Of a stretch of 26,539 nucleotides of DNA, positions 1-9,718 are shown one piece after another (within the stretch, counting starts at the first letter, position 1; every line of letters starts with the position of its first letter). The notes under the pieces are model-generated. The model did not search any database. It had not been told where the DNA came from and saw only the letters and a program-made list of their open reading frames with translations. Source of the DNA: a virus; the IMG/VR virus record IMGVR_UViG_3300025086_000196, positions 1-26,539 of that record; one strand, written 5' to 3'. The translations under genes were made by a program, and so were the position numbers.

Positions 1-3000
1 TACTCATTTCTAATTGGTCTATTATTGCACTAGTTTCAAAACGATTATTACTCGCCCAATCAAAAGGAACTTCAATATCTTTAGGTATTAAATTAGTTCT
101 ACTAAATGTAGGTAAGTCTGTATCAAATACTGATTCTTGAATAGGTTTTGTAAAATAACCTATATAGGGTAGAGCATCTTTATAGCGGTCAACTGGAGGA
201 AAATAACCCATATTTTTATATGTATAAGGAATTTCTTTATTGTAATATTCATATACATCTGCTACTTTATAATCAGTATTCCAACCAGTTTCATCAGGTT
301 TATTTAAAAGAAATACAAGTTCATTTTTACTTCCTCCAATAGATTCCATATTAACTATTTGAAAAGTCCATCCATCTTTTAGTGTTCCAATAATACTTGG
401 ATAATCTTTATTTTCACGACCTATTGAATCAATAAAATAACCTCCTTTTATACTAGTTAAGATACCTTGATTTCTTTCAGGACCAAATACTCCAACATCT
501 GATGAAATTTCATTTTTTACTAATTCATTTTTTATTATAAGATTACCATTTTCATCTTCTAAAATATTATCATTTTCATCATATTGAATTTTTCGTTCTA
601 CCTTACCTTCATATAAAGTTCCATTTTTGTCTAAAATAAATTTATTTTTTAAACGCCCAACAGAAGGTTTATTTTCAATATTAGTAGCTATAGGTGTAGA
701 AGCTGCTCTACTAAATGTAGGTAAATCTGTATCTTGTTCAGGTGCAAGTCTTACACCTACTTCTTGTGGATTAAATATGACCATACCAGTCATATCATCT
801 TTACTATAGACACCATCATATCCAGCTTTTTTTACTTTATTTGTTAATGAAAATGTATCTGTTTTAGTTCTTGGAGATTCCCAAGATTCTAAATCTAATT
901 GTTTTTTAAACTCTATAAACTGTGTACTATCAGCATCAAGTAATTTTATATTATCAGGAACAAAATATTTATTTACTATACCAGCTTCTCCTACTTGCTT
1001 AGCATAAGCTTGTGCTGTAGCTACTCTATCAGTTAAATAAAGTCCTTCACCTAATGCAAAGAAATCTTCTCCAGTAGCTACACCTGTATTTGGATTTTCT
1101 CCTCTATAAAAAATATTATTATTTTTTTCAAAACTTTGTTTCATCCATTCTGGATTTTCATTTAAAGTATTTTCACTACGCATTTCTTTTACTATTTTGT
1201 CTTGTAAAAATGCTGCTATAGTATCTATATCTTTTCGTACTGTAATTGATTCTCCTTTAGCAGGAGCAGTTTTAAAAGTTATTTTATTGCCATCTATATC
1301 AAATTCATTAGTTCCTCTTTTAATTCTTTTATCAAAAGAATTTCCATCTTCATCTACAAAATTTTGTGGTAAATTACTTGGGCTTGGATAATAAAATAAA
1401 AAATCATCTTCATATATACTGCTTTCGTATTTACCAGTTTTAGGATTTCTTTTAACTAAATCATGTGTAACAATAATATCTCCTACTGGAGATTCATTTA
1501 AAATAAATGTTTTTGTTTTACCATCACCTACAAAATTTCCTAATTCAAAACCTAAATTTTGATATTCTGCATATCCATATTCATCTAAACTATTACCATA
1601 TCTAGCATCATATGGTAAATCATCATATTGTTCTGTTGCAAATTTCCATTCACCTACTAACATACCATCAGAAACTCTTTTATCAAGAACATCATCATTA
1701 ATATCTGAAAAAGCTCCTGGTGGTACAAGTTCTTGGTCATTTCTTCGCACATCTGAGAATGATACATCTTGGTCTAAATCATATATAACTTTGTTATAAT
1801 AATTTAACCAATTTTTTTCATATTTTTTATAAGCTTTAGCAACTTCGCTATACCATCTGTTCTGATATTCTCTACTTTGTATAATATCGTCATCTGTAAC
1901 AGTTCTACTAAATAAAGGTAATTGACCTGTACCATCATCTAATTCTTTTAATCTTTGTTTTGTTTTATTTATAATAGCTGATGTATTTGTTACAGCTCTG
2001 TTTAATTTTTTTACTTCCCAATCTTTTAATATAGTAGCATCTACTGTTCTTTCTCTTTCTTTTTTAGACAATAATTGATTGTGATAATTTAAACTTTCTT
2101 CTAGTATTTCTCTAGGTGCAGTATTTATTTGTTGTTGTGTTTTTGGATATTTGTTTGTTGTTCTACTAAAAGTAGGTATTTCTTTATCTATAGGTGCAGC
2201 CGTTTCTCCTACAGAAGTTGGTGCTATTAAACCTTCTGTTTTAAGGTCTAATAAAGTAGAAGCATTTTTAAGAAATGCAGATAATTCTGTATTTAATTTT
2301 GCAGGTATCTCTAATAATTTTCTAATTGTTTCTACAAATTTATTCCATACACTATTAGTAGCATCTTTGCCTAAAGGTATATATTCAAGCATTTCTTGAA
2401 AGTCTCTATTTGTTAATCCAAAAGTTAATAACTCTGATACATCTTCATTATATTGAGCTTCATTAGAAAATAATTGATATTTAATATAATGGTCATTGAA
2501 TATTTTTTTTTGTACTTGTACGCCATTAAAAGTATTTTCATCTCTAGGATATATAAAACCTGTTGAATCTTTAGTAATATAAATATCTGCTAGATTTTTT
2601 TCTATATTGGGTAAATTATTATAAATAGATTTGTATTCTTCTAATGCTCCTTCTTCTTGCTGTTGTATTCTTCCTGCAAGATTTTCATAAAATTTCATTC
2701 TTTGTTGATAATAATCTTTTACTCTATTTGCTTGTATAGCAAGTTCTTTATGTGCAGCTTTTACTTTTTTACCTGATGCACTTTCTTGAAATGTTTTAGG
2801 TCCATCTCTAGTAGTTAAGTTATGTTGAGCAGCATATATCTGAGCTAATGTAGCTTGATGTATTCCTTCATGTAATAAAGCTTCAAAATGAACTCCATTG
2901 CCTCTTCTCCATTCAGAAGTATTAGAAAACGCATTTGTTGTTTTTGTACTACCATCATTAACAAGCATAGTAAATTTTTGAAAATTATATGGTTGCATTG

Positions 3001-6000
3001 GATTTCTATCACTTGGCTGTATTGCAGCTTGACCTCTACGCATATCAGGTTGTTTTTTACCTACTTCTAATTTAAGAGGAAATGTTCTACCTTGTTTTTT
3101 TAATGCTAATAAAGATTTATGAACTTTTTGTGCAATAATTTTGTAATCTTGACTTGGTGAATTATCAATTAACCATTTCATCATTTTTATAGAATCATTA
3201 TTACCTTTAATAGTTTTAGTTACATTACCATCTTTATCAAATATATCTTTATCTAATATTTTTGCATCTTGCAATCCTTTAAGAATTTTTGACCTTTCAG
3301 CCATATACTCATCATCTGTTAATTTTTTAGTATTATAAATAGTTGTAGGTGTTGTAGAAGGTGTTGCAGGAGGCGTTGTAGGACCTGCTGGAGGCGTAGG
3401 AGGTGTTGGTTTAGGTTTTGGTATGGTTAAAGGTCTAATACCTGTAGGCTTTAGAGTTTGTCTTATTTCATCACCAGGAATTATTGTTGGTCTAACTGCA
3501 GGTTCATCTAATTGTGAAAAGTCTGTAGCAAAGTTAAATGATTGTAATCCTTTATCTCCAATCCTAGTAGTTCTTACTACACCTCTTTCTCTTCTGCCAA
3601 TTCTGCCTGATTCAATATCATTAAATATTTCTGTAGCACTCTTATATCCTGAGCTACGCATAGCTTGACCCATAGATTTAAAGAACTCAATAATCTTATT
3701 GTAGATACCTTCTACTTTAGGAGGATTATTAACCAGTAAATCTTTTTTTCTAAATAGTTCTGCTATAGCTTCTTCATAAAGAAATTCTGTAGCTTCTGCA
3801 TCTGTTTTTGCTCTTGCAGAAATATCTGAATAATCAAGTTTAGCTTGTTCAAAAAAAGTTTTATTTGTATTAGGGTCTTTTTGTTGTTCTACTTGTTTTT
3901 TTAGATATTGATATTCTGCTTCAGTAATTAAATCTTTTGCACGAAGAGCATGAATCATCTCATGGTCTAATACTTTATTAAGTCTTTCTTGTATTTCTAC
4001 ATCAGTAGCACTACCATCAGGATTTACTGCATTAAGGGATAGAAAAATAGTATCTGTATTTTTATCATATTCTCCTCTAGCCTTTTTACCAGTTTTAGGG
4101 TCTATTAATTCACTAGGGTCATACTTTATTTCACCTTCTATTTGTCTTAATGTGCTAGTAGAGATTATGTCATCACTTATAATAATGCCAGTCTCTTTAA
4201 GACCTCTTGCATCCATTATTTTTCTAATTTCTTTTGCAAACTTATTAGTCTTACCTTGCTCTAAAGTTTCAGCATAATTAATAGTTTTAGGTATTACTTC
4301 TGCAGGTGGTAGTAATCTTTCTTGTTTTGTTGTTTCTTGTTGTACTAATTCTGCAATAGTTTCTGGAGGTAACTTACCTTCTGCAGTAAGTCTTGCACCA
4401 AACTCTTCTGGTGTTTCATTAAAACCTTCTGCTCTTCTAGCTATATCAAACTCAAAGTTATCTCTTATCTTATAGTTATTAGTACCTTCTATTTTTTCTG
4501 CTCTATTGCTATAAATTAAATCATCAAGGAATTGTTCATTCCTATCCATTTGTTTTAAAGATGCTTTATTAAAAGTCATGTTGTTGCTTTTTATATTAGC
4601 AACAAATTCTGCCATATCTTGTGCAGAATAATCTCTTGGTCTAAAGTCTGGGAAAGTTGTTCTTGAATTGAACTTAGGAAGTGAATGAAGTTTAGCCAAA
4701 AATAATTCTTTTTGACCTTGTTTCATTTTTTTAAACTCAGGCGTACCTGTGTATTTTTCTGCTGCATATTGAACAGCAGGTGATTGAAAATCTAAATCTA
4801 TATTTTTAGATTCAGCTATTTCTTTTATATATTTAGCTGATGTATTTGGTTTATCTTTATCTGCAACAATAGAAGGCTCACCATTTTTTTCAGAAGCTTT
4901 AAATACTCCTTGTGCATATGCAGATGTAAATTCATTAAACTGTTTAGGCGTTAGTAATTCTTTAACTTTTGTCATAGATAATCTAGGATAGCTACGAGAA
5001 GTTTTGCCTGGATTTTGTGCAACAAAACTATTTACTAAACCTCTAAGAATTACCTCTTGTTTAGAATCTTTAGGCACACTATTTATTAATTGTTGAATAG
5101 TTACATCACTAGCTCTACTATCTTCTAAACTTTGTCCTATTTCGTAAGCAGTAGAACTATTAATTAGTCCTAAATTATATGTATCGTTATCTAGTTTTGA
5201 TTTTAATTTTTTATTATTAAAGTCTTTTGTTATCTTGTCTCTTACTTTTATAGCTTCTATTTCTGTATCTTTTATATCAACCTGTGCAGGAGCTTCAGGA
5301 TTAGTAATATCAACAACAGCAAATTGTTCTTGTGGAGTCATTACTACTTCTACTGAAGGCTCTACTCCAAGTTCTTCAGGTGCTATAAGTTGTGGAACTA
5401 TAGTAGGTGGTATATCTTGTATTTCTTCAAGAGTGCCTTGCTCCATTGCAAGTTCAGCTTTTTTTGCATTTATTAACTGAGCTTTATTTTCATCAGCTCT
5501 TAAATTATCTTCTTCTAGTTGTTTTCTTCTAGCAGAACTTTTACCTGCCATGCTAGTAACAACTAAATCAGCACCAGCACCAATAATGCCACCAATAGTA
5601 AACTCTTCAAACATACTATCTGCTATAGGTAAGTCCTCACTATAAAGACCTTTAGCTGTTAAATCTTGTAATATACTTGCAGCTACCTCTTGTCCACCCT
5701 CAAATGCACCAGATTGTAAAGCAGATACTAATTTTTCTTTTATGTTTAAATCTGTTTTACTAGATACTTTACCTAAAATACTAGCAACAGGTAATACCTC
5801 AGTTATACCTATAAGACCACCAAATAATTCAGCAGTAGTCTCAGTTAGACCACTTACATCTTCGCCCATTTCTCTAGCCATCTGTAGTCTATCGCCTTGT
5901 GCTGCTATACCTGTGGGTATTGCTAAAGCTGTTGGTGCTGTAAATGTTGGTGATAGTATGCCCTTAGCTGCTCCTGGTGCTTTAGCTAGTGCTCTACCTA

Positions 6001-6382
6001 CCATACCTGCACCTAAGAATGGTCCGAATGAACCTATGCCTTCTCCTAGTTTTGTAGAAAACTTATCAGCATATCGTGGGTCTGCTGCTAATGCAGAATC
6101 TTCTCTTAATCTATCTTGTAATCCTTCAAGACCTTTATATAAGTTACTGTCGTTGCCAATATCAAATAAACCAACAATACCTGTAGGCACATCTAAAGCT
6201 AATCCAGCAACACCTCTTGGTATTGCTTTTACAAACTCGCCTACTTGTCCTAATGCTGATGTTTGGTCTAAATCTTCACCATATCTTTCTTTAACAGCAG
6301 CAACAAATTGAGCTCTTTCATTTGGGTCTGATGGAATAATAAATTTATCTCCACTTCCATCTGGTGCTTTATAAATACTCAT
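1..6382 (-). CDS. Giant phage polyvalent protein, 3' end cut by window edge
   Basis: One frame stays open from an ATG at 6382 to the window edge, giving at least 2127 codons with no stop; I read it through and checked the frame at both ends. The start overlaps the previous stop (TAATG). Residues 1-270 are Gly/Ala-rich and partly hydrophobic. A zincin-like metallopeptidase has HEMIH at 807-811 and a candidate third ligand E875. A Pro-rich linker follows (about 984-1014). A second zincin-like domain has HEGIH at 1171-1175 and candidate ligand E1317. An ADP-ribosyltransferase-like domain shows YRGE at 1759-1762 and LYLTD around Y1782. P-x-F-S-R motifs recur with F at 1405, 1491, 1890 and 2093. 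Such multi-domain 'polyvalent' proteins are known in phages and are thought to be packaged and injected with the DNA to act on host targets. Assignment of this copy as an injected protein is inference. Confidence 0.88.
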   Translation of the reverse strand, partial: MSIYKAPDGSGDKFIIPSDPNERAQFVAAVKERYGEDLDQTSALGQVGEFVKAIPRGVAGLALDVPTGIVGLFDIGNDSNLYKGLEGLQDRLREDSALAADPRYADKFSTKLGEGIGSFGPFLGAGMVGRALAKAPGAAKGILSPTFTAPTALAIPTGIAAQGDRLQMAREMGEDVSGLTETTAELFGGLIGITEVLPVASILGKVSSKTDLNIKEKLVSALQSGAFEGGQEVAASILQDLTAKGLYSEDLPIADSMFEEFTIGGIIGAGADLVVTSMAGKSSARRKQLEEDNLRADENKAQLINAKKAELAMEQGTLEEIQDIPPTIVPQLIAPEELGVEPSVEVVMTPQEQFAVVDITNPEAPAQVDIKDTEIEAIKVRDKITKDFNNKKLKSKLDNDTYNLGLINSSTAYEIGQSLEDSRASDVTIQQLINSVPKDSKQEVILRGLVNSFVAQNPGKTSRSYPRLSMTKVKELLTPKQFNEFTSAYAQGVFKASEKNGEPSIVADKDKPNTSAKYIKEIAESKNIDLDFQSPAVQYAAEKYTGTPEFKKMKQGQKELFLAKLHSLPKFNSRTTFPDFRPRDYSAQDMAEFVANIKSNNMTFNKASLKQMDRNEQFLDDLIYSNRAEKIEGTNNYKIRDNFEFDIARRAEGFNETPEEFGARLTAEGKLPPETIAELVQQETTKQERLLPPAEVIPKTINYAETLEQGKTNKFAKEIRKIMDARGLKETGIIISDDIISTSTLRQIEGEIKYDPSELIDPKTGKKARGEYDKNTDTIFLSLNAVNPDGSATDVEIQERLNKVLDHEMIHALRAKDLITEAEYQYLKKQVEQQKDPNTNKTFFEQAKLDYSDISARAKTDAEATEFLYEEAIAELFRKKDLLVNNPPKVEGIYNKIIEFFKSMGQAMRSSGYKSATEIFNDIESGRIGRRERGVVRTTRIGDKGLQSFNFATDFSQLDEPAVRPTIIPGDEIRQTLKPTGIRPLTIPKPKPTPPTPPAGPTTPPATPSTTPTTIYNTKKLTDDEYMAERSKILKGLQDAKILDKDIFDKDGNVTKTIKGNNDSIKMMKWLIDNSPSQDYKIIAQKVHKSLLALKKQGRTFPLKLEVGKKQPDMRRGQAAIQPSDRNPMQPYNFQKFTMLVNDGSTKTTNAFSNTSEWRRGNGVHFEALLHEGIHQATLAQIYAAQHNLTTRDGPKTFQESASGKKVKAAHKELAIQANRVKDYYQQRMKFYENLAGRIQQQEEGALEEYKSIYNNLPNIEKNLADIYITKDSTGFIYPRDENTFNGVQVQKKIFNDHYIKYQLFSNEAQYNEDVSELLTFGLTNRDFQEMLEYIPLGKDATNSVWNKFVETIRKLLEIPAKLNTELSAFLKNASTLLDLKTEGLIAPTSVGETAAPIDKEIPTFSRTTNKYPKTQQQINTAPREILEESLNYHNQLLSKKERERTVDATILKDWEVKKLNRAVTNTSAIINKTKQRLKELDDGTGQLPLFSRTVTDDDIIQSREYQNRWYSEVAKAYKKYEKNWLNYYNKVIYDLDQDVSFSDVRRNDQELVPPGAFSDINDDVLDKRVSDGMLVGEWKFATEQYDDLPYDARYGNSLDEYGYAEYQNLGFELGNFVGDGKTKTFILNESPVGDIIVTHDLVKRNPKTGKYESSIYEDDFLFYYPSPSNLPQNFVDEDGNSFDKRIKRGTNEFDIDGNKITFKTAPAKGESITVRKDIDTIAAFLQDKIVKEMRSENTLNENPEWMKQSFEKNNNIFYRGENPNTGVATGEDFFALGEGLYLTDRVATAQAYAKQVGEAGIVNKYFVPDNIKLLDADSTQFIEFKKQLDLESWESPRTKTDTFSLTNKVKKAGYDGVYSKDDMTGMVIFNPQEVGVRLAPEQDTDLPTFSRAASTPIATNIENKPSVGRLKNKFILDKNGTLYEGKVERKIQYDENDNILEDENGNLIIKNELVKNEISSDVGVFGPERNQGILTSIKGGYFIDSIGRENKDYPSIIGTLKDGWTFQIVNMESIGGSKNELVFLLNKPDETGWNTDYKVADVYEYYNKEIPYTYKNMGYFPPVDRYKDALPYIGYFTKPIQESVFDTDLPTFSRTNLIPKDIEVPFDWASNNRFETSAIIDQLEMS
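96..124 (-). repeat. Copy of 29-nt direct repeat encoding DTDLPTFSR
   Basis: This stretch matches 705-733 at 27 of 29 positions. Both encode D-T-D-L-P-T-F-S-R in the polyvalent protein (here F2093). The near-identity of the DNA suggests recent duplication or recombination between linker segments. Confidence 0.85.
705..733 (-). repeat. Copy of 29-nt direct repeat encoding DTDLPTFSR
   Basis: Partner of 96-124, with two mismatches. It encodes the P-T-F-S-R motif with F1890, just after the ADP-ribosyltransferase-like domain. More diverged copies at the protein level are at F1405 and F1491. Confidence 0.85.
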
Positions 6383-7812
6383 TATGCAACTTTATTTTTA
6401 GATAATATATCTCCGCCTGTTGGCGATTCTGAAGCAGCAAAACCTGTACCTGTTTTATCTCTTAATATTTGTAACTGTTCTCTTAAAATAGTCATTTGTG
6501 CATTAATAGATTTCATTTCTTCTTCTGGAATTTTTATACCAGCATCTTGTGCATTTTTAATATATGAAGTTAAAGCGTTCATTTCATTTATAATAGCTTG
6601 TGGTTCCATGTTAGCAATTTTAGCTTCTAATAATCTACCTTGTAAGCCTTTTAATTCTGAAGCTTGTTCTGCTGATTTAACTCCAAAGTAAGCATTAGAT
6701 ATACCGCTACTTAATTCTCCTAAATTTTTAGCAGAACCTATAGCACCACCAAGACCTATTAACATATCTGCTTGACGAGATTCTTTAGCTTTTGCAAGTA
6801 ATTCAGCTTCTTTATCTGCTGCAGCTTGTTGTCTTGCTGCTATATCTGCTTCTAATTGTTTTGCAGCTTCTTTATCTTGTTCTGCTTTTAGTTTAGCTTG
6901 TAATTCTCTTTCGTCTTGTCTTTCTCTACCACCTTCTATTAAATTACTTATAACTAAACTTGGTAAAGCAAGATTACCTATTCCTCTTACAGTAGGCATT
7001 TTTAATGTTCTAGGACCAGTTATAACTTTTGGTATTTTAGCTCCAGTTTTAGGGTCAATAATATCATCACCATATTGCATCCCTGTTTTTAAAGCAGGAT
7101 TTTGTATTTTCATTCCAGGTTTTGTAACAAGATTTTTTGCTTTTTGTAATAATCTTGGTGCAAATCTTTGTGCTGCACTACCTAATCCAAGAGCTGCTCT
7201 TTTACCATATCTAACTATAGGATGAAGAGATGCTATAGCTAAAGCAGATTTACCATAATTAATACTGCCATCTTCATTTAAAGCTCCAATATATTTTAAA
7301 GTAGAAACACCATATTGTTGTGCAAGTTGTCCAATATTTTTATCAACTTCTTCTCTGTTAATTTGTTCTTGCATAGGATTAGCACTACCTATTCCTGCAC
7401 TACTATCACTTATTCCTGCACTTTGTAGAAATTGATTTTTTAACATTTCTTGTTCAGTCGTACTACCTGCTTGATAGCCTGTTAATCCACCACTAGCCAT
7501 CATCTGCATAGGAGAAGGCGGAGCCATGTTACCCATTTCACCTGACTGGAAAGCATTTGGTGTATCAGATGATTGAGCCATAGCTCCTAAACCTGCAGGA
7601 CTAGATGCAAACTCACTAACTACTTCTTCAGCAACAGTTGTTTCTGGTTTGGGCTGTTGTGCAGCATACATTTTTTCCATTTGTGTTCTTCTTTTTATTT
7701 CAGATAATACTAAATAAGAGGGATAAGTAGAGTTAGGGTCTTGCGACATTTGTATTAATTGTTCTTTTGGAAAATCCTCTAATTCATTTGCTAGTTCTAC
7801 TAAATTTGACAT
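6382..7812 (-). CDS. Putative internal virion/structural protein, 476 aa
   Basis: I do not recognise a named domain, but the layout matches a protein often found near the end of the structural block in marine podophages. The N-terminal part (about 18-50) is a short helical region containing YPSYLVLSEIKRR. A Met/Ala/Gly/Pro-rich stretch follows, with MQMMASGG around 103-110. A hydrophobic patch with LALPSLVISNLI lies near 280. A long charged coiled coil rich in Ala, Gln, Lys and Glu spans about 295-345. Such helical, Ala/Gln-rich proteins are typical of ejected core proteins, which is inference here. The start is coupled to the preceding stop by TAATG, and its own stop overlaps the start of the polyvalent gene in the same way. 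Confidence 0.8.
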   Translation of the reverse strand: MSNLVELANELEDFPKEQLIQMSQDPNSTYPSYLVLSEIKRRTQMEKMYAAQQPKPETTVAEEVVSEFASSPAGLGAMAQSSDTPNAFQSGEMGNMAPPSPMQMMASGGLTGYQAGSTTEQEMLKNQFLQSAGISDSSAGIGSANPMQEQINREEVDKNIGQLAQQYGVSTLKYIGALNEDGSINYGKSALAIASLHPIVRYGKRAALGLGSAAQRFAPRLLQKAKNLVTKPGMKIQNPALKTGMQYGDDIIDPKTGAKIPKVITGPRTLKMPTVRGIGNLALPSLVISNLIEGGRERQDERELQAKLKAEQDKEAAKQLEADIAARQQAAADKEAELLAKAKESRQADMLIGLGGAIGSAKNLGELSSGISNAYFGVKSAEQASELKGLQGRLLEAKIANMEPQAIINEMNALTSYIKNAQDAGIKIPEEEMKSINAQMTILREQLQILRDKTGTGFAASESPTGGDILSKNKVA

Positions 7813-9239
7813 TATGATAATCCTTTATATAAACCCAGTCCTTGTAATCCCATGCCTAAAGCTGATTGGAATAATCCTGGTTGTTGTTGAAAAGTGCTTA
7901 CTTGTTGATTAGGTTGTACAGGCACACCTCTTAATAATCCACCTAAGAATCCTAATTGTTGTTGACCAAATCCTTGTTGTCTTAAAAAGTCTTGATAACC
8001 CATATCCATAGATGCTTGTTGCATTGCTCTTTGTTGTGAACCTATACCTTGTAATGCTGCTATTCTTTGTCTTACATCATCTTGTATATCTCCACCAACA
8101 CCTCTAAGAGCATCTACAGATGCCAAACCATATCGTTGAGACATATCATAAGCTGATTGACCAAATTTTTCTTGTGCTTGTCTAGCAGCTTCTTGGGCTT
8201 TAAATCTTTCAATATCTTGTCTGCCTTGTTCTTGAAATGATTTTTCAGTCATAGTATATGCACTTTGCATATATTTTTCTTGTGCTTGTCGTGCTGCTTC
8301 GTTTTGTTGTGCTGCTGTTAATCCTAACTTAGCTGCTGCTTGTTTTGCAGCTTCACCTGCTTGATATCTTTGTGTATCTAATTGTGTTTGTTTTTGGAAA
8401 GAACCTTCTTCTAATCCATATGCACTTTGTCCAAATCTTTCTTGTGCTTGTCTTGCTTGTTCTTCTGCAGTAAATTGTTGCAGACCAAATCTTGAAGAAT
8501 CTAATTGTGCTGCTCTTTCTGCTGCAAGTTGTGCTTGTGCTGATTGAAAACCTGCTTGACTACCTTTTGTTTGTATATCATCAAGTTGTTGACCTAGATT
8601 ACGCTCTCTTTCTGCTTGTAAAATAGCTTCACGATAACCACCAAGACCACCAGACATAGCTGCAGAATCAGCAGTTTTATCACCTATCATTTCAGATTGT
8701 CTTATAGCTTCTCTTTTAGCTACATCTGTAACTGCTTGTTGATAAGGACTCATAAATCTATTTATATTAGATTCATAACCTAAAACATTATAATCAGGTC
8801 CAGCACTTCTTGCTTGATATGTAGGTGCATATCCTTGTGCTTGATAACCTGGACCCATCATACCTGCTTGATAATCAGAACCTACTAAACCAGCTTGATA
8901 GCCAGAGCCATATCCTTGTGCATCATATGTATTGCCTAAATAATCAGCTTGATAACCAGAACCATATGGTCCACCTAACATAGCAGCTCTTTGTGAAGCT
9001 AATTGATATTCTGGTGGAGTTCCTGCTTGTGCATAACCTCTTGTCATACCTTGACTAGCTAATTCATCAGGAGAAAAATAAGCTATTCTTTCTCCGCCAT
9101 ATGGAGTATATGGTTGATTAGATTCTGCTTCTCCTCTTTGTAGGAGTCGCTCAAAATATGGTTGTACATATTCTGGTAAATCTGTTTGTATCATCTTTGT
9201 TTCTGTTGGTGCTGATGAACCGCCGCTTCTTCCGCCCAT
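7812..9239 (-). CDS. Repeat-rich putative internal virion protein, 475 aa
   Basis: No enzyme motif is visible. The protein begins with a Gly/Ser-rich tail (GGRSGGSS) and an LPEYVQPYFERLL helix, an opening I associate with structural proteins of marine podophages. Residues 93-155 are seven 9-residue repeats centred on GxGYQA. Residues about 255-375 are a long helical region in which ARQAQE(K/R)(F/Y)xQSAY recurs three times. The C-terminal part is Gln/Gly-rich. The composition fits an elongated virion protein that is assembled inside the head or ejected with DNA. It is TAATG-coupled on both sides to neighbours of similar style, suggesting that the three proteins assemble together; this is inference. 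Confidence 0.8.
   Translation of the reverse strand: MGGRSGGSSAPTETKMIQTDLPEYVQPYFERLLQRGEAESNQPYTPYGGERIAYFSPDELASQGMTRGYAQAGTPPEYQLASQRAAMLGGPYGSGYQADYLGNTYDAQGYGSGYQAGLVGSDYQAGMMGPGYQAQGYAPTYQARSAGPDYNVLGYESNINRFMSPYQQAVTDVAKREAIRQSEMIGDKTADSAAMSGGLGGYREAILQAERERNLGQQLDDIQTKGSQAGFQSAQAQLAAERAAQLDSSRFGLQQFTAEEQARQAQERFGQSAYGLEEGSFQKQTQLDTQRYQAGEAAKQAAAKLGLTAAQQNEAARQAQEKYMQSAYTMTEKSFQEQGRQDIERFKAQEAARQAQEKFGQSAYDMSQRYGLASVDALRGVGGDIQDDVRQRIAALQGIGSQQRAMQQASMDMGYQDFLRQQGFGQQQLGFLGGLLRGVPVQPNQQVSTFQQQPGLFQSALGMGLQGLGLYKGLS
8775..8963 (-). repeat. Seven tandem 27-bp units encoding 9-aa GxGYQA repeats
   Basis: Residues 93-155 of the 475-aa protein read as seven consecutive 9-residue units: GSGYQADYL, GNTYDAQGY, GSGYQAGLV, GSDYQAGMM, GPGYQAQGY, APTYQARSA and GPDYNVLGY. 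The fixed aromatic spacing suggests a regular extended or beta structure. Confidence 0.9.
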
Positions 9240-9718
9240 TATTCATTCTCCTTAAATTCATATTCAAAAAAAATTGCTGTTTTTTCCCATCCTTTTCTAT
9301 CTTTAATCCAGTTCCAAAAACCTGCTCTACCAATGCCTTCTATACCTGTACATTCATTACTTTTAGCCCATTTATTTATAACTTCAAGACCTCTATCAAT
9401 CCATTCATCCATTTTTTTACCGCCAATATGGTCTATATTCAACATTCTTTTACCAGTTGGATATTCAACTATTTTTGTTATAGAACATCCAAATATATCT
9501 AATGTTTTTTTATCAAATATAATCCATAGTGAAGCTCTATTATTTAAACAATCATAAAATATATCTTTAGGTAAAGCTCTACCATTAGAACGATTACAAG
9601 ATTTTTGCAAATGTTTTTCACATTGTTCCCAAACCAAAGTTAATTTATCTTCTGGCACAAGTGATATTTCAAAATCATGTTCTACTTCCAATTCTATTTT
9701 TTCTGCTACTTGATTCAT
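9239..9718 (-). CDS. GNAT-like phage protein, 159 aa
   Basis: The pattern resembles the Gcn5-related acetyltransferase fold used in several phage accessory or core proteins. A strand containing ASLWIIFD (about 83-90) is followed by SITKIVEYPTGKRML, then IDHIGG, a helix with WIDRGLEVINKWA and IEGIGRAGFWNW. The usual acetyl-CoA pyrophosphate loop (Q/RxxGxG/A) is not clearly present, so catalytic activity is doubtful. Phage T7 gp13 is a virion-assembly protein with a similar fold, and the location here between structural genes suggests a comparable role; both points are inference. The gene overlaps the preceding stop by ATGA and is joined to the next gene by TAATG. Confidence 0.7.
   Translation of the reverse strand: MNQVAEKIELEVEHDFEISLVPEDKLTLVWEQCEKHLQKSCNRSNGRALPKDIFYDCLNNRASLWIIFDKKTLDIFGCSITKIVEYPTGKRMLNIDHIGGKKMDEWIDRGLEVINKWAKSNECTGIEGIGRAGFWNWIKDRKGWEKTAIFFEYEFKENE

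Noticed and set aside
5742-6311. 189-codon open frame on the plus strand
   Set aside because: It lies wholly antisense to the polyvalent protein, has no ribosome site or domain, and its composition is that of complementary codons of a real gene.
9158-9502. Plus-strand 114-codon frame and the minus-strand 60-codon frame around 9151-9333
   Set aside because: Both are alternative-frame readings of the GNAT-like gene and the start of the 475-aa protein, with no independent support.
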